The notes under the pieces are model-generated. The model did not search any database, was not told where the DNA came from, and saw only the letters and a program-made list of their open reading frames with translations. This document shows positions 1 to 8,215 of a stretch of DNA of 64,000 nucleotides, in pieces. The DNA comes from Mesocricetibacter intestinalis. GTDB taxonomy: Bacteria > Pseudomonadota > Gammaproteobacteria > Enterobacterales > Pasteurellaceae. Each line of letters begins with the position of its first letter. Positions within the stretch are counted from its first letter, which is position 1. The stretch is from NCBI RefSeq assembly GCF_004363295.1, contig NZ_SNYQ01000003.1, positions 246,853-310,852 on the forward strand, written 5' to 3'. A program made the position numbers and the translations under genes.

Positions 1-614
1 GGGGTAATATCCCGGTAACGGTCTAGTTGCCCCTGGAATTCGGCTAGAGTATATCCCTCTTCAGCCCCAGGCAAACCGGCGATGATATTATTGGTCAGCT
101 GATGAATTTCCTGTTCGCTCATCTTATCGAAATACTGCTTAGCCTCCGCTTTTTCCGTATCGGAATAGGCTTCTTGCGCTCCCGGACGCTTTAAAATATA
201 CAGTTCGAATGCAGCGAAAGCCGTCTGATCAAAACGTAGCGCTTTGGAACCGTCCGGCAACTGGTATGCCAAATCAGTCCTGGTCCAGTCTAATACCGGC
301 ATAAAGTTATAACATACGGTGTCTATACCGCATTTGGCCAAATTACGTAAGGTTTGCTGATAATTTTCAATCCATTGCAAATAACGCCCGCTCTGCGTTT
401 TAATTTCTTCATGTACCGGAACGCTCTCCACCACAGACCAAACCAATCCGGCCGATTCCACTTCCTTCTTACGCTTTTCAATTTCTTCCACCGTCCAGAC
501 TTCACCGTTCGGGATATGATGAAGTGCGGTAACCACCCCCGTCGCCCCGGCCTGTCGGATATCTGATAAAGAAACGGGATCATTAGGTCCGTACCAACGC
601 CATGTTTGTTCCAT
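1..614 (-). CDS. uxuA: Mannonate dehydratase UxuA, N-terminal part (runs off window start)
   Basis: Dehydrates D-mannonate to 2-keto-3-deoxygluconate (KDG) in cytosolic hexuronate breakdown. Only the first 204 codons are in the window; the family is about 390-400 residues, so the C-terminal half lies outside. The N-terminus reads [19 protein letters not shown] and is followed by [18 protein letters not shown], the typical UxuA start with its TIM-barrel metal-site histidines. The ATG at 614-612 is preceded by AGGAGA. It lies just downstream of the uxuR-type regulator gene on the same strand, so the two are probably co-transcribed. An uptake signal lies in the gene. Identity is clear from the sequence; the reaction is family knowledge. 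Confidence 0.93.
   Translation of the reverse strand, partial: MEQTWRWYGPNDPVSLSDIRQAGATGVVTALHHIPNGEVWTVEEIEKRKKEVESAGLVWSVVESVPVHEEIKTQSGRYLQWIENYQQTLRNLAKCGIDTVCYNFMPVLDWTRTDLAYQLPDGSKALRFDQTAFAAFELYILKRPGAQEAYSDTEKAEAKQYFDKMSEQEIHQLTNNIIAGLPGAEEGYTLAEFQGQLDRYRDIT
532..540 (+). repeat. DNA uptake signal (USS)
   Basis: Perfect AAGTGCGGT core, inside uxuA and antisense to it. This 9-mer is the recognition core for DNA uptake in the Haemophilus branch of Pasteurellaceae. Confidence 0.85.
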
Positions 615-641
615 GATATTTTCTCCTAGTTGTTATAAGTA

Positions 642-1397
642 TCAGATACCTACAACAACAGGATTAGTATTGAATAGGTATCCGTCGAATTTCGGATCTT
701 CTACATCGGAAAGCTCAAATAGCTTAATTTTCACGTTTTCTAAATGCTGCCATACCATTTTTTTAGCTAATGCGGGATCTTTTCGCTGTATCGCCAATAA
801 GATATTTTCATGATCCTTTATCCACAAATGATGGTAGTCATTTTTCAAAATTCGAGCATGGAGCTGGGCCCACATCGCGCTATTAAAACGATAAGTCCAT
901 AAATCATGCTGTATTTTTATTAAAACGTCGTTTTGTGTTATTTCAGCCAAGCAAAGATGAAAATCCCGATCAGCACTATAGTCGTCCGCATTTTCATGTA
1001 ATAATTTTTGTTCTTGCGCTAATATTTTTTTAAGTTTGGCAATATCGTTTTTCGTCGCTAACTGTGCGGCAAACTCCGCAATGCTGCTTTCCAGAAGCTG
1101 CCGGGCCTGTAATAATTCAAAAGGCCCCACATCGGAAAGATTGCTATCCGGCTGTTTCTTAGCTCGTTCTTCCGGCAATTGAATAACATAAACCCCAGAA
1201 CCTTTTTTAACTTTTACAAGGTTCTCCACCTCTAGCATAACTATAGCTTCTCTCACTATCGTTCTACTGACTGCAAATTTTTCCGATATTTCTCGTTCTG
1301 TCGGTAACCTATCACCGATCTTATATTTTCCCTGAGCAATATCCTTTTTTAAGAACTCTCCTATTTTTATATAGGTTCTATGCGCTATATTATCCAT
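642..1397 (-). CDS. uxuR: GntR/FadR-family hexuronate regulator (UxuR/ExuR-like)
   Basis: Transcriptional repressor of 251 residues; E. coli UxuR and ExuR are 257-258. The winged helix-turn-helix covers about residues 8-72 (GDRLPTEREISEKFAVSRT, then GSGVYV). A C-terminal FCD ligand domain starts near residue 92, with a DRDFH motif that normally contributes metal and ligand binding. I chose the ATG at 1397 because GAGGTG lies just upstream and the earlier 17 codons overlap the operators. It is divergent from the alcohol dehydrogenase and upstream of uxuA. UxuR-like palindromes in the divergent promoter suggest it represses both directions and itself. The inducer is probably fructuronate or a related hexuronate (inference). 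Confidence 0.85.
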   Translation of the reverse strand: MDNIAHRTYIKIGEFLKKDIAQGKYKIGDRLPTEREISEKFAVSRTIVREAIVMLEVENLVKVKKGSGVYVIQLPEERAKKQPDSNLSDVGPFELLQARQLLESSIAEFAAQLATKNDIAKLKKILAQEQKLLHENADDYSADRDFHLCLAEITQNDVLIKIQHDLWTYRFNSAMWAQLHARILKNDYHHLWIKDHENILLAIQRKDPALAKKMVWQHLENVKIKLFELSDVEDPKFDGYLFNTNPVVVGI

Positions 1398-1407
1398 AAA
1401 ACACCTC

Positions 1408-1423
1408 AATTGGCATCCCAATT
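1408..1423. promoter_or_regulatory. UxuR/ExuR-like operator 1
   Basis: AATTGGCATCCCAATT is a near-perfect palindrome and differs at two positions from the enterobacterial UxuR/ExuR consensus AATTGGTATACCAATT as I remember it. It lies directly upstream of the regulator gene, over its probable start region. Confidence 0.7.
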
Positions 1424-1433
1424 TTACAAAAAT

Positions 1434-1449
1434 CGTGATCAATTTCACA
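1434..1449. promoter_or_regulatory. CRP binding site
   Basis: CGTGATCAATTTCACA has the GTGA-N6-TCAC layout of a canonical CRP site. Its centre (1441.5) is 26 bp from operator 1 and 25 bp from operator 2, so it could serve both divergent promoters and impose glucose repression. Confidence 0.75.
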
Positions 1450-1458
1450 AAAATGAAT

Positions 1459-1474
1459 TTTTGGCATACCTATT
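1459..1474. promoter_or_regulatory. UxuR/ExuR-like operator 2
   Basis: TTTTGGCATACCTATT matches the UxuR/ExuR palindrome core GG-ATACC. It lies on the alcohol dehydrogenase side, 51 bp centre to centre (about five helical turns) from operator 1. Confidence 0.6.
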
Positions 1475-1556
1475 TTACAATAATTAACCTAAAATGCGAA
1501 CCATAGTAGCAAAAACCAGATGATTCATGAAGACAAATACCGCCAGTGAGGTAAAA

Positions 1557-2585
1557 ATGCAAGCGAAAATTAACAGCATATACTTATCCAAACCGGGAGA
1601 AGTAAGCATAAAATCCGTAGATTATCCCCTCAAAAAAGAAAATGAGGTTCTGATAAAAGTGGAATCCATGGGAATCTGCGGATCAGATATTGGTGCTTAT
1701 CGCGGTACCAATCCTCTAGTAACATACCCTCGTATCTTAGGACACGAAATTGTTGGAACAATATTAGAAACTGGAATCGGAATACCAAAAAATATAAATA
1801 TCGGAGATCGCGTTATTGTTGATCCCTATATTTATTGTGGTTCCTGTTACCCTTGCAGTATAGGTAAAACAAACTGTTGCGAAAAATTGCAAGTTATCGG
1901 GGTACATACTAACGGCGGGATGCAGCAAGTCATTACGCATCCGGCCCGACTTATCACTAAAGTACCCTCAAATATTCCGCTTAATAATTTACCTTTAGCA
2001 GAACCGCTCACTATCGCTCTCCATGCCTTACACCGAACTAAAGTAAAAGAAGGAGAACATGTAGTCATTATCGGAGCCGGAGCCATTGGTTTGATGGCGG
2101 CGCTTTCCGCCTATATTTATAAAGCGATTCCGATTTTAATTGATGTTTTAGATCAGCGCTTAGACTATGCTCATTCTATCGGAATCAAAAATATAATTAA
2201 TCCGAACAATGAAAATGCCGAAGAAAAAATTAAACAGATAACCAAAGGACGTATGGCCGAAGTAGTGATTGAGGCTTCCGGAGCAAATATTTCAATTCAA
2301 AATACATTGAAATATGCCTCTTTCGCAGGCCGTATAGCTTTAACCGGATGGCCAAAAACAGAAACGCCTTTACCAACCAACCTTATTACATTTAAAGAAT
2401 TGAATATTTATGGTTCAAGAACAAGTAAAGGAGAGTTTGAGGAAGCATTAAACTTAATTTCCGAAGGGAAAATAAATGCGGATAATATAATCAGCAAAAC
2501 GATTTCATTCGATGAAATTCCATTTTATATCAAGGAGTTATCAGAACATCCTGAAAAACATCTAAAAATAAACGCAATATTTTAA
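1557..2585 (+). CDS. Zinc-dependent alcohol dehydrogenase, LgoD-like (hexonate/hexuronate oxidoreductase)
   Basis: Medium-chain dehydrogenase of 342 residues. Catalytic zinc ligands appear as C41, H63-E64 and E149. The structural zinc site is C94-x2-C97-x2-C100-x7-C108. The Rossmann motif GAGAIG is at 173-178. It resembles E. coli LgoD (L-galactonate to tagaturonate) and is in the same position as the H. influenzae HI0053 type gene. The start at 1557 has GAGG about 6 nt upstream; an in-frame ATG at 1527 lacks one. It is first in a rightward operon with the TRAP transporter. The gene is AT-rich with many AAA, ATA and AAT codons, unlike the genes from 5447 on. The exact substrate is not determined. 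Confidence 0.82.
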   Translation: MQAKINSIYLSKPGEVSIKSVDYPLKKENEVLIKVESMGICGSDIGAYRGTNPLVTYPRILGHEIVGTILETGIGIPKNINIGDRVIVDPYIYCGSCYPCSIGKTNCCEKLQVIGVHTNGGMQQVITHPARLITKVPSNIPLNNLPLAEPLTIALHALHRTKVKEGEHVVIIGAGAIGLMAALSAYIYKAIPILIDVLDQRLDYAHSIGIKNIINPNNENAEEKIKQITKGRMAEVVIEASGANISIQNTLKYASFAGRIALTGWPKTETPLPTNLITFKELNIYGSRTSKGEFEEALNLISEGKINADNIISKTISFDEIPFYIKELSEHPEKHLKINAIF

Positions 2586-2620
2586 GCAAAAATATTAAAT
2601 TAAACCAAAGGAGATCAGCC

Positions 2621-3607
2621 ATGAAAAAGAAAAATATATTCATCAAATGTTTAATTGCATCATCATTACTAATCAGCTTACCTTCTTTTGCAAAAACAAT
2701 AATAAAGTTAGGTCATTATAACTCCGATACTCATTCATCTCATATTGCCTTAACGGAGTATTTCAAAAAAACCATTGAAGAAAAAACAGAGGGTAGATAT
2801 GAAATAAGAATCTTCCCTAATAATCAACTTGGCGGTGAAGATCAAATCGTTAACGGTTTAAGAAACGGAACAATAGAAGCGGGTATAACCGGATTATTAT
2901 TGCAAAATGTGGATCCTATCTTCGGCGTATGGGAATGGCCATATTTATTTAAAAATAATGAAGAAGCCAAAAAAGTATTTGATGCTCCTATAGCAACGGA
3001 GATAGGTACTAAAATGGAAAAATATGGTATCAAATTGCTGGCTTACGGCATGAATGGATTCAGAGTAATCTCTTCAAATAAAAAAATTGAACAATTTTCT
3101 GATTTTAAAGGATTACGCTTAAGAGTACCTCTCAATTCTCTATTCGTAGATTGGGCAAAATCCATGAATATCAATGCACAGAGTATGCCTCTTAGCGAAG
3201 TATTTACCGCACTTGAACAAAAAGTAATAGACGGACAAGAAAATCCATATGCTTTAATCAAAGAATCAGGCTTATATGAAGTACAAAAATATATCGTTCA
3301 AACCAATCATATTTTCTCACCGGGCCTATTGCAAATCAGTTTAAAAGCTTGGAATAAGATCTCCGATGAAGATAAAAAAGTGTTTGAACAAGCGGCTAAA
3401 TTGTATCAGGAAAAACAATGGGAACTTGCAATTAAATCTGAGCAAGAAGTTAAAAAGTTCCTCTCTGACAATGGAAAAGAAATCATTATACCTGATGAAA
3501 AATTCCAAAGTGAGATGTTAAACGCTTCCAAAACATTATATGAGAATTTTTATAAAAAATACTCTTGGGGAGAAGATATTATAAATAAAATAAACAATGC
3601 CAAATAA
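2621..3607 (+). CDS. dctP: TRAP transporter substrate-binding protein (DctP family)
   Basis: Periplasmic solute receptor of 328 residues for a tripartite ATP-independent importer. The signal peptide is MKKKNIFIKC..SLPSFA, cut before KTI. The mature part begins IIKLGHYNSDTHSSH and contains the family segment GLRLRVPL, whose arginine usually binds the substrate carboxylate. A strong AAGGAG precedes the ATG. The operon is alcohol dehydrogenase, dctP, dctQ, dctM. Context points to a hexuronate or aldonate such as glucuronate, fructuronate or mannonate as the ligand (inference). A long palindrome separates it from dctQ and may keep receptor mRNA in excess over permease mRNA. Confidence 0.9.
   Translation: MKKKNIFIKCLIASSLLISLPSFAKTIIKLGHYNSDTHSSHIALTEYFKKTIEEKTEGRYEIRIFPNNQLGGEDQIVNGLRNGTIEAGITGLLLQNVDPIFGVWEWPYLFKNNEEAKKVFDAPIATEIGTKMEKYGIKLLAYGMNGFRVISSNKKIEQFSDFKGLRLRVPLNSLFVDWAKSMNINAQSMPLSEVFTALEQKVIDGQENPYALIKESGLYEVQKYIVQTNHIFSPGLLQISLKAWNKISDEDKKVFEQAAKLYQEKQWELAIKSEQEVKKFLSDNGKEIIIPDEKFQSEMLNASKTLYENFYKKYSWGEDIINKINNAK
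3206..3214 (-). repeat. DNA uptake signal
   Basis: Perfect core in reverse orientation (ACCGCACTT on the plus strand), inside dctP. Confidence 0.85.
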
Positions 3608-3610
3608 CAT

Positions 3611-3649
3611 AATTAGACACACCTTTATATTATAAAGGTGTGTCTAATT
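3611..3649 (+). other. 39-bp palindrome (intra-operon stem-loop) between dctP and dctQ
   Basis: The arms are perfectly complementary: AATTAGACACACCTTTATA at 3611-3629 and TATAAAGGTGTGTCTAATT at 3631-3649. No clean run of T follows, so it is more likely a 3' mRNA stabiliser or partial terminator than a full stop. Similar stem-loops after binding-protein genes are known to raise receptor:permease ratios. Confidence 0.75.
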
Positions 3650-3671
3650 TATAGAATAGCAAGGATATATT

Positions 3672-4139
3672 ATGAAGCTGTTAAATGTACTTGATAAAAC
3701 ATTAAAACTATTATCAATACTTGCATTAATAAGCATGATCGCTCTTGTATTTTTTAATGCGGTTTTAAGGTATTTCTTTGATTCAGGAATAGCATGGTCA
3801 GAGGAATTTGCCAGAATCTGTTTTGTATATATGATTTTCTTTGGAATAATCCTTGTAGCCAGAGATAAAGGGCATCTTACTGTAGATATTCTAATCTCGA
3901 ACGTACCGGATAAAACCAAAAGAATCTTAACGATATTATCTGATTTGTTAATCTTAATTGCGATGTCATTTGTATCTTACGGAGCATTTCTCCTTATAGA
4001 ATTAACCTATAGCCAACAAATGCCGGCAACGGGAATATCCGCATCATTTTTATATATAGCCGCAATTATATCATCTGTAACTTATTTTATTATGACGGCT
4101 TTTGATATATATAAAAATATTAAATCCACAGGAGAGTAA
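3672..4139 (+). CDS. dctQ: TRAP transporter small permease (DctQ family)
   Basis: Integral inner-membrane protein of 155 residues with four hydrophobic segments (about residues 13-35, 48-65, 85-108 and 125-148), the usual DctQ topology. The conserved W-SEEFARICFVYMIFFG stretch near residues 39-58 is typical. The start has AAGGA at 3660-3664 upstream. Only 3 nt separate its stop from dctM, indicating tight coupling. It works with DctM and the periplasmic receptor in sodium-driven solute import. Confidence 0.88.
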   Translation: MKLLNVLDKTLKLLSILALISMIALVFFNAVLRYFFDSGIAWSEEFARICFVYMIFFGIILVARDKGHLTVDILISNVPDKTKRILTILSDLLILIAMSFVSYGAFLLIELTYSQQMPATGISASFLYIAAIISSVTYFIMTAFDIYKNIKSTGE

Positions 4140-4142
4140 AAA

Positions 4143-5417
4143 ATGATATGGTTATTCTTAATTAGCTTATTTACCTTATTATTTATCGGCGTCCCTGTTG
4201 CTATATCAATGTTATTAAGTGCGGCAATTATGCTATTAACACTCGATATGTTCGATGTACAACTAATTACGGAAAATTTTGTAATGGGAACGAATAATTT
4301 CCCCCTTATGGCAATACCTTTTTTTATGCTAACGGGAGAAATAATGAAACATGGAGGAATATCGGAAAGAATTATTAATTTTGCCATGAGTATGGTCGGC
4401 CATATCAAGGGAGGGCTGGGTTACGTAGCTATAATATCAGGCTTAATATTTGCCGGTCTTTCCGGCTCGGCTGTCGCCGATACCGCCGCCTTAGGCGCTA
4501 TTTTGATCCCTATGATGGTCGCCAAAAAATACGATGCAGCCAGATCAACCGGGTTAATCTGTTCCGCCGGTATAATTTCTGTGGTTATTCCACCTAGCAT
4601 ACCTATGATTATTTACGGTATAACTGCAGGCGCATCTATTACTAAGTTATTTATGGGAGGCGTTGTACCTGGACTATTAATGACAATAGGATTATGGATA
4701 GTTTGGAAAATTTTATATCGCAATGAAGAAAAAAATATTGTTGAAAAACAGTCTGCTAAACAAAGATTAATTGCATTTAAAGGTGCATTCCTACCGTTGT
4801 TATTGCCCGTAATTATTATTGTGGGTTTAAGAGGAGGCATATTCACCCCAACGGAAGCCGGTGTTGTCGCTTCATTATATGCCGCTGCAATAAGTATTCT
4901 ATATAAAAGTCTCAATTATCAAAAAGTTGTAGAAATATTTATAAACACTATAAAAACAACCTCTATGGTGATGTTTGTTGCGGCAGCGGCGATGATTTCC
5001 GCCTTCGCAATTACAGTTGCTCAAATTCCTATGGAATTAGTTGAAATAATTAAAGGAATAACTAATGATAAAACAATATTAATGATTGTTATTATGGTTT
5101 TCCTATTATTAGTCGGTTGTGTCATGGATCTGATTCCGGCCGTACTTATCTTTGTTCCCGTATTACTTCCCGTACTACGAGCCTACCAAATAGATATTGC
5201 ATATTTCGGCATAATGATGGTCATTAATTTATCCATCGGCTTAATAACCCCTCCTGTCGGAACGGTGCTTTATGTGGGATCGGGAATAGCTAAATTGGGC
5301 ATAGGAAAACTATCTAAAGGTATTCTGCCATTTTTAGGTCTATATTTTATTCTATTATTTATACTTGCCTTATTCCCTGAAATTATTATTACCCCAATGA
5401 ATTGGCTCTCAAGATAA
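4143..5417 (+). CDS. dctM: TRAP transporter large permease (DctM family)
   Basis: Membrane-embedded transport subunit of 424 residues with about 11-12 hydrophobic helices. Family segments are visible: PLMAIPFFMLTGEIM near residue 55, GLSGSAVADTAALGAILIPMM near residue 100, the SAGIISVVIPPSIPMIIYG stretch near 142, and GLITPPVGTVLYV near 362. These are the pseudo-symmetric hairpin loops that form the substrate and sodium sites. The length is normal for DctM. It is the third transport gene of the operon, followed 29 nt later by the SDR gene. Like dctP and dctQ it is AT-rich compared with the genes after it. Confidence 0.92.
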   Translation: MIWLFLISLFTLLFIGVPVAISMLLSAAIMLLTLDMFDVQLITENFVMGTNNFPLMAIPFFMLTGEIMKHGGISERIINFAMSMVGHIKGGLGYVAIISGLIFAGLSGSAVADTAALGAILIPMMVAKKYDAARSTGLICSAGIISVVIPPSIPMIIYGITAGASITKLFMGGVVPGLLMTIGLWIVWKILYRNEEKNIVEKQSAKQRLIAFKGAFLPLLLPVIIIVGLRGGIFTPTEAGVVASLYAAAISILYKSLNYQKVVEIFINTIKTTSMVMFVAAAAMISAFAITVAQIPMELVEIIKGITNDKTILMIVIMVFLLLVGCVMDLIPAVLIFVPVLLPVLRAYQIDIAYFGIMMVINLSIGLITPPVGTVLYVGSGIAKLGIGKLSKGILPFLGLYFILLFILALFPEIIITPMNWLSR

Positions 5418-5446
5418 TATCTAATCCGATTAAATAAGGAGAAATA

Positions 5447-6292
5447 ATGCAAATCTCATTAAATCATGACTTTTCAGATAAAGTCATTATTATCACCGGC
5501 GCAGGCGGGATATTATGCGGTTTTTTAGCCAAACAGCTGGCGAAGACAAAAGCCAAAATAGCCTTACTTGATATCAATTTTTATGCGGCGGAAGCATTTG
5601 CCCAGGAAATCAATAATGCCGGCGGTAGGGCAAAAGCCTATCAAACCAGTGTACTCGATTTATCCAGTATTCAAGCGAGCAGAGATGAAATAGCCGCAGA
5701 TTTCGGTACTTGCGATATATTGATAAACGGTGCCGGAGGCAATAATCCGCAGGCCACTACCGATAATGAATTTCATGAATACGAGCTACCGGAAAACACC
5801 AAATCATTTTTCGACCTTAATCAAGATGGAGTGGAATTCGTCTTTAACCTTAATTACCTAGGCACATTATTGCCGACTCAGGTTTTTGCCAAAGATATGC
5901 TCGGAAAACAAGGCAGCAGCATCATTAATATTTCCAGTATGAATGCCTTTACGCCGCTGACTAAAATTCCGGCATATTCCGGCGCCAAAGCGGCAGTGAG
6001 TAATTTCACCCAATGGCTTGCCGTACATTTTTCCCATGTGGGAATCCGTTGTAACGCTATCGCCCCGGGTTTCTTAGTCAGCAACCAAAACCGCACCCTA
6101 TTATTCAATCCAGACGGTTCTCCAACAGCGCGCGCCAATAAGATCCTGACCAATACTCCAATGGGTCGCTTCGGTAATGCGGAAGAACTGGTCGGAGCGA
6201 TTTTATTTTTAATTGACGAGCGTTACTCCGCCTTTGTTAACGGTGTTGTCTTACCTATAGACGGTGGTTTCTCGGCCTACAGCGGAGTATAA
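5447..6292 (+). CDS. SDR-family D-mannonate oxidoreductase (fructuronate reductase role)
   Basis: Classical short-chain dehydrogenase of 281 residues. The nucleotide motif TGAGGILCG is at 17-25, NGAGG near 94, and the catalytic set is S164, Y177 and K181 (YSGAK). A strong AAGGAG precedes the ATG. In this pathway fructuronate must be reduced to mannonate for UxuA. No classical UxuB is seen here, so this SDR, in the position of H. influenzae HI0048, probably does that step (family and context inference). It joins kdgK with only 1 nt between stop and start. Codon and base use become more GC-rich here than in the preceding transporter genes. Confidence 0.85.
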   Translation: MQISLNHDFSDKVIIITGAGGILCGFLAKQLAKTKAKIALLDINFYAAEAFAQEINNAGGRAKAYQTSVLDLSSIQASRDEIAADFGTCDILINGAGGNNPQATTDNEFHEYELPENTKSFFDLNQDGVEFVFNLNYLGTLLPTQVFAKDMLGKQGSSIINISSMNAFTPLTKIPAYSGAKAAVSNFTQWLAVHFSHVGIRCNAIAPGFLVSNQNRTLLFNPDGSPTARANKILTNTPMGRFGNAEELVGAILFLIDERYSAFVNGVVLPIDGGFSAYSGV

Positions 6293-6293
6293 A

Positions 6294-7247
6294 ATGAAAA
6301 AGCTGTCAATTATCGGCGAATGTATGATTGAGCTAAACGGCGAGCCTTTTGGGGAAATGCGACAAAGCTACGGCGGGGATACGCTGAATACCGCAACCTA
6401 TCTGGCTCGTGTCAGCCCGCCGGAAAAAATTGAGGTCGGTTATATTTCAGTACTGGGTACCGATCCGCTTAGCCGGGAAATGCAGAAACGCTGGCGGGAG
6501 GAAGGAATCCGTACCGACGGCGTTTTGTCCGATAATGCGCGCTATCCCGGACTCTATCTTATTCAGCTGGACTCCCGGGGGGAACGTACCTTCCTTTACT
6601 GGCGCAATCAATCCGCCGCCCGCTATCTGTTACGCCATCCGGACTACGCTAAGGCGTGCGAATATCTGTCTGACAGCGATATGATCTACCTGAGCGGTAT
6701 TTCTCTGGCAATCTTACCGGATCAGGATAGGTATTTGTTAATAAATCAACTGGAAAAACTGGCAAAACAAGGAGTAAAAATCGCCTTTGACAGTAATTAC
6801 CGCCCGGGATTATGGGAATCCGAACAAAAAACTCGTGAAATTTATACCGCACTTTATCCGTTGCTTAGTCTGGCATTAGTTACTTTTGATGATGAACAGG
6901 CATTATGGCGAGATAAAGAGGTATCGACGACGATGCAACGCCTAAATGCGGCCGGTGTTAAAGAAATCGTCGTAAAACAAGGAAAGTGCGGTGCTTTTTT
7001 TCATGATTTTTCCGGACAACAGGGGCATATTACCACCGAGCCGGTCAGCAATCCGGTGGATACCACCTCGGCCGGCGATGCCTTTAATGCCGGATTCCTA
7101 AACGGTTACTTACAAAATAAATCCCTATCCCAGTGTTGCCGCCAGGGAAACAGGCTGGCGGCGGAAGTTATTCGACATAAAGGTGCGATTATTGATAAAC
7201 GGGCGACCCAACATTTTCTGGCAGAATTTAATTGTGCCAATCAATAG
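6294..7247 (+). CDS. kdgK: 2-dehydro-3-deoxygluconokinase (KDG kinase)
   Basis: PfkB-family sugar kinase of 317 residues that phosphorylates KDG to KDPG, the step after UxuA. It starts MKKLSIIGECMIELNG and contains the PfkB signature DTTSAGDAFNAGFLNGYL near residue 259, including the catalytic aspartate of GD. I chose the ATG at 6294, immediately after the SDR stop, with CGGAG upstream. The earlier in-frame start overlaps the SDR gene. It is the last gene of the rightward operon. The KDPG aldolase gene eda is not in the window. Confidence 0.93.
   Translation: MKKLSIIGECMIELNGEPFGEMRQSYGGDTLNTATYLARVSPPEKIEVGYISVLGTDPLSREMQKRWREEGIRTDGVLSDNARYPGLYLIQLDSRGERTFLYWRNQSAARYLLRHPDYAKACEYLSDSDMIYLSGISLAILPDQDRYLLINQLEKLAKQGVKIAFDSNYRPGLWESEQKTREIYTALYPLLSLALVTFDDEQALWRDKEVSTTMQRLNAAGVKEIVVKQGKCGAFFHDFSGQQGHITTEPVSNPVDTTSAGDAFNAGFLNGYLQNKSLSQCCRQGNRLAAEVIRHKGAIIDKRATQHFLAEFNCANQ
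6846..6854 (-). repeat. DNA uptake signal
   Basis: Perfect reverse-orientation core inside kdgK. Confidence 0.85.
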
Positions 7248-7303
7248 CGCGGGAATATCAAAATATTCAATCAACCGCTCCCCTATCTCCGCATAATTAA
7301 CAA

Positions 7304-7340
7304 CACCGCCTTAACGGCGGTGCTGAACTTATTTTTTCTT
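7304..7340 (+). terminator. Terminator between kdgK and aphA
   Basis: The stem CACCGCC/GGCGGTG (7304-7310 with 7316-7322) is followed after a short gap by a T-rich run at 7329-7340. The flanking genes converge, so it may act in both directions. Confidence 0.6.
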
Positions 7341-7357
7341 CCCTTTAATACTTCCGA

Positions 7358-8089
7358 TTAATAAGAAGAATCCGCAACCACTTCTTCACCGTATCCGCCG
7401 TTCAAAGGTAACGGACGGTTAGTACTTACCGCCGGACGAATCACGCGAATAGCACGGACTCCGGCTTCACGGGCGGCAAGAATATCATCATTACTGTCGC
7501 CGTAATGAATACTCACCTTATGTTTTACTATAAAAGCGGTTTTATCATATTTGTAAGGGGCCTGCGGCGTATCCCGAGTATAATTCACCGGCTGCATATT
7601 TTTAATTTTAAAGGCGGATTCCAAAATCCGTCCCAGTTGATCAATTTTATCCGGCTCATTATCAATATGCGGAGTACGACCGGTAATAAAAATCACCTGA
7701 TCCCCGCGAGCCTGATGCATATCAATAAGCTTTCGGGTGGACTGCTTAGGAATAGAATATTTGTCGCAACCGTCAGCCAGAAAATTCCAGTAGGCCTGAT
7801 TATGTAAATAATCATAACTATTAGGTGAAAAAGTTTTCTGACCGTAGTAAAAACACTGGGAAGAAACCAAGGTGGTATCATCAATATCAAAACTCACGGT
7901 AATCGGCCCTTTACCCTGCAAATCCCGCTCAATAGTTTCCGCCGTAACCCAATTCACGGCAGAGGCGTTCTGAGCATCCAGCGCCGTTATTCCTGCATGA
8001 TCATATTCAACTTTCGGCCCCTTAGCCGATGCGCCGAAACCAACAACGGAAAGCGCAACCGCAAGTGCGGTATATTTAAGCAATGTCAT
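7358..8089 (-). CDS. aphA: Class B acid phosphatase AphA
   Basis: Secreted periplasmic nonspecific acid phosphatase/phosphotransferase of 243 residues. The signal peptide ends ASA at residue 22. The HAD-type nucleophile motif [11 protein letters not shown] has catalytic aspartates at about D68 and D70, and the later HYGDSNDDI motif supplies magnesium ligands. In Haemophilus this protein releases nucleosides from nucleotides, including during NAD uptake (family knowledge). It is a single gene, convergent with kdgK. An uptake signal sits in the signal-peptide codons. Confidence 0.93.
   Translation of the reverse strand: MTLLKYTALAVALSVVGFGASAKGPKVEYDHAGITALDAQNASAVNWVTAETIERDLQGKGPITVSFDIDDTTLVSSQCFYYGQKTFSPNSYDYLHNQAYWNFLADGCDKYSIPKQSTRKLIDMHQARGDQVIFITGRTPHIDNEPDKIDQLGRILESAFKIKNMQPVNYTRDTPQAPYKYDKTAFIVKHKVSIHYGDSNDDILAAREAGVRAIRVIRPAVSTNRPLPLNGGYGEEVVADSSY
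8063..8071 (+). repeat. DNA uptake signal
   Basis: Perfect core within the signal-peptide codons of aphA. Confidence 0.85.
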
Positions 8090-8215
8090 AGTTTTTCCTC
8101 TTAATCAATCGAATTAAAGCCGCAGCAAACTTGCCGCAGCCGCTTGAATTCCAGTGCGCAAATCTCCTATCCTCGGCAACCTAAGAAGCGAATCTCCGCT
8201 TTTGAGGCAATAAAA

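Noticed and set aside
8186..8201. AAGCG/CGCTT hairpin as a terminator after the HcaT-like gene
   Set aside because: Five base pairs only and a short T run; too weak to call.
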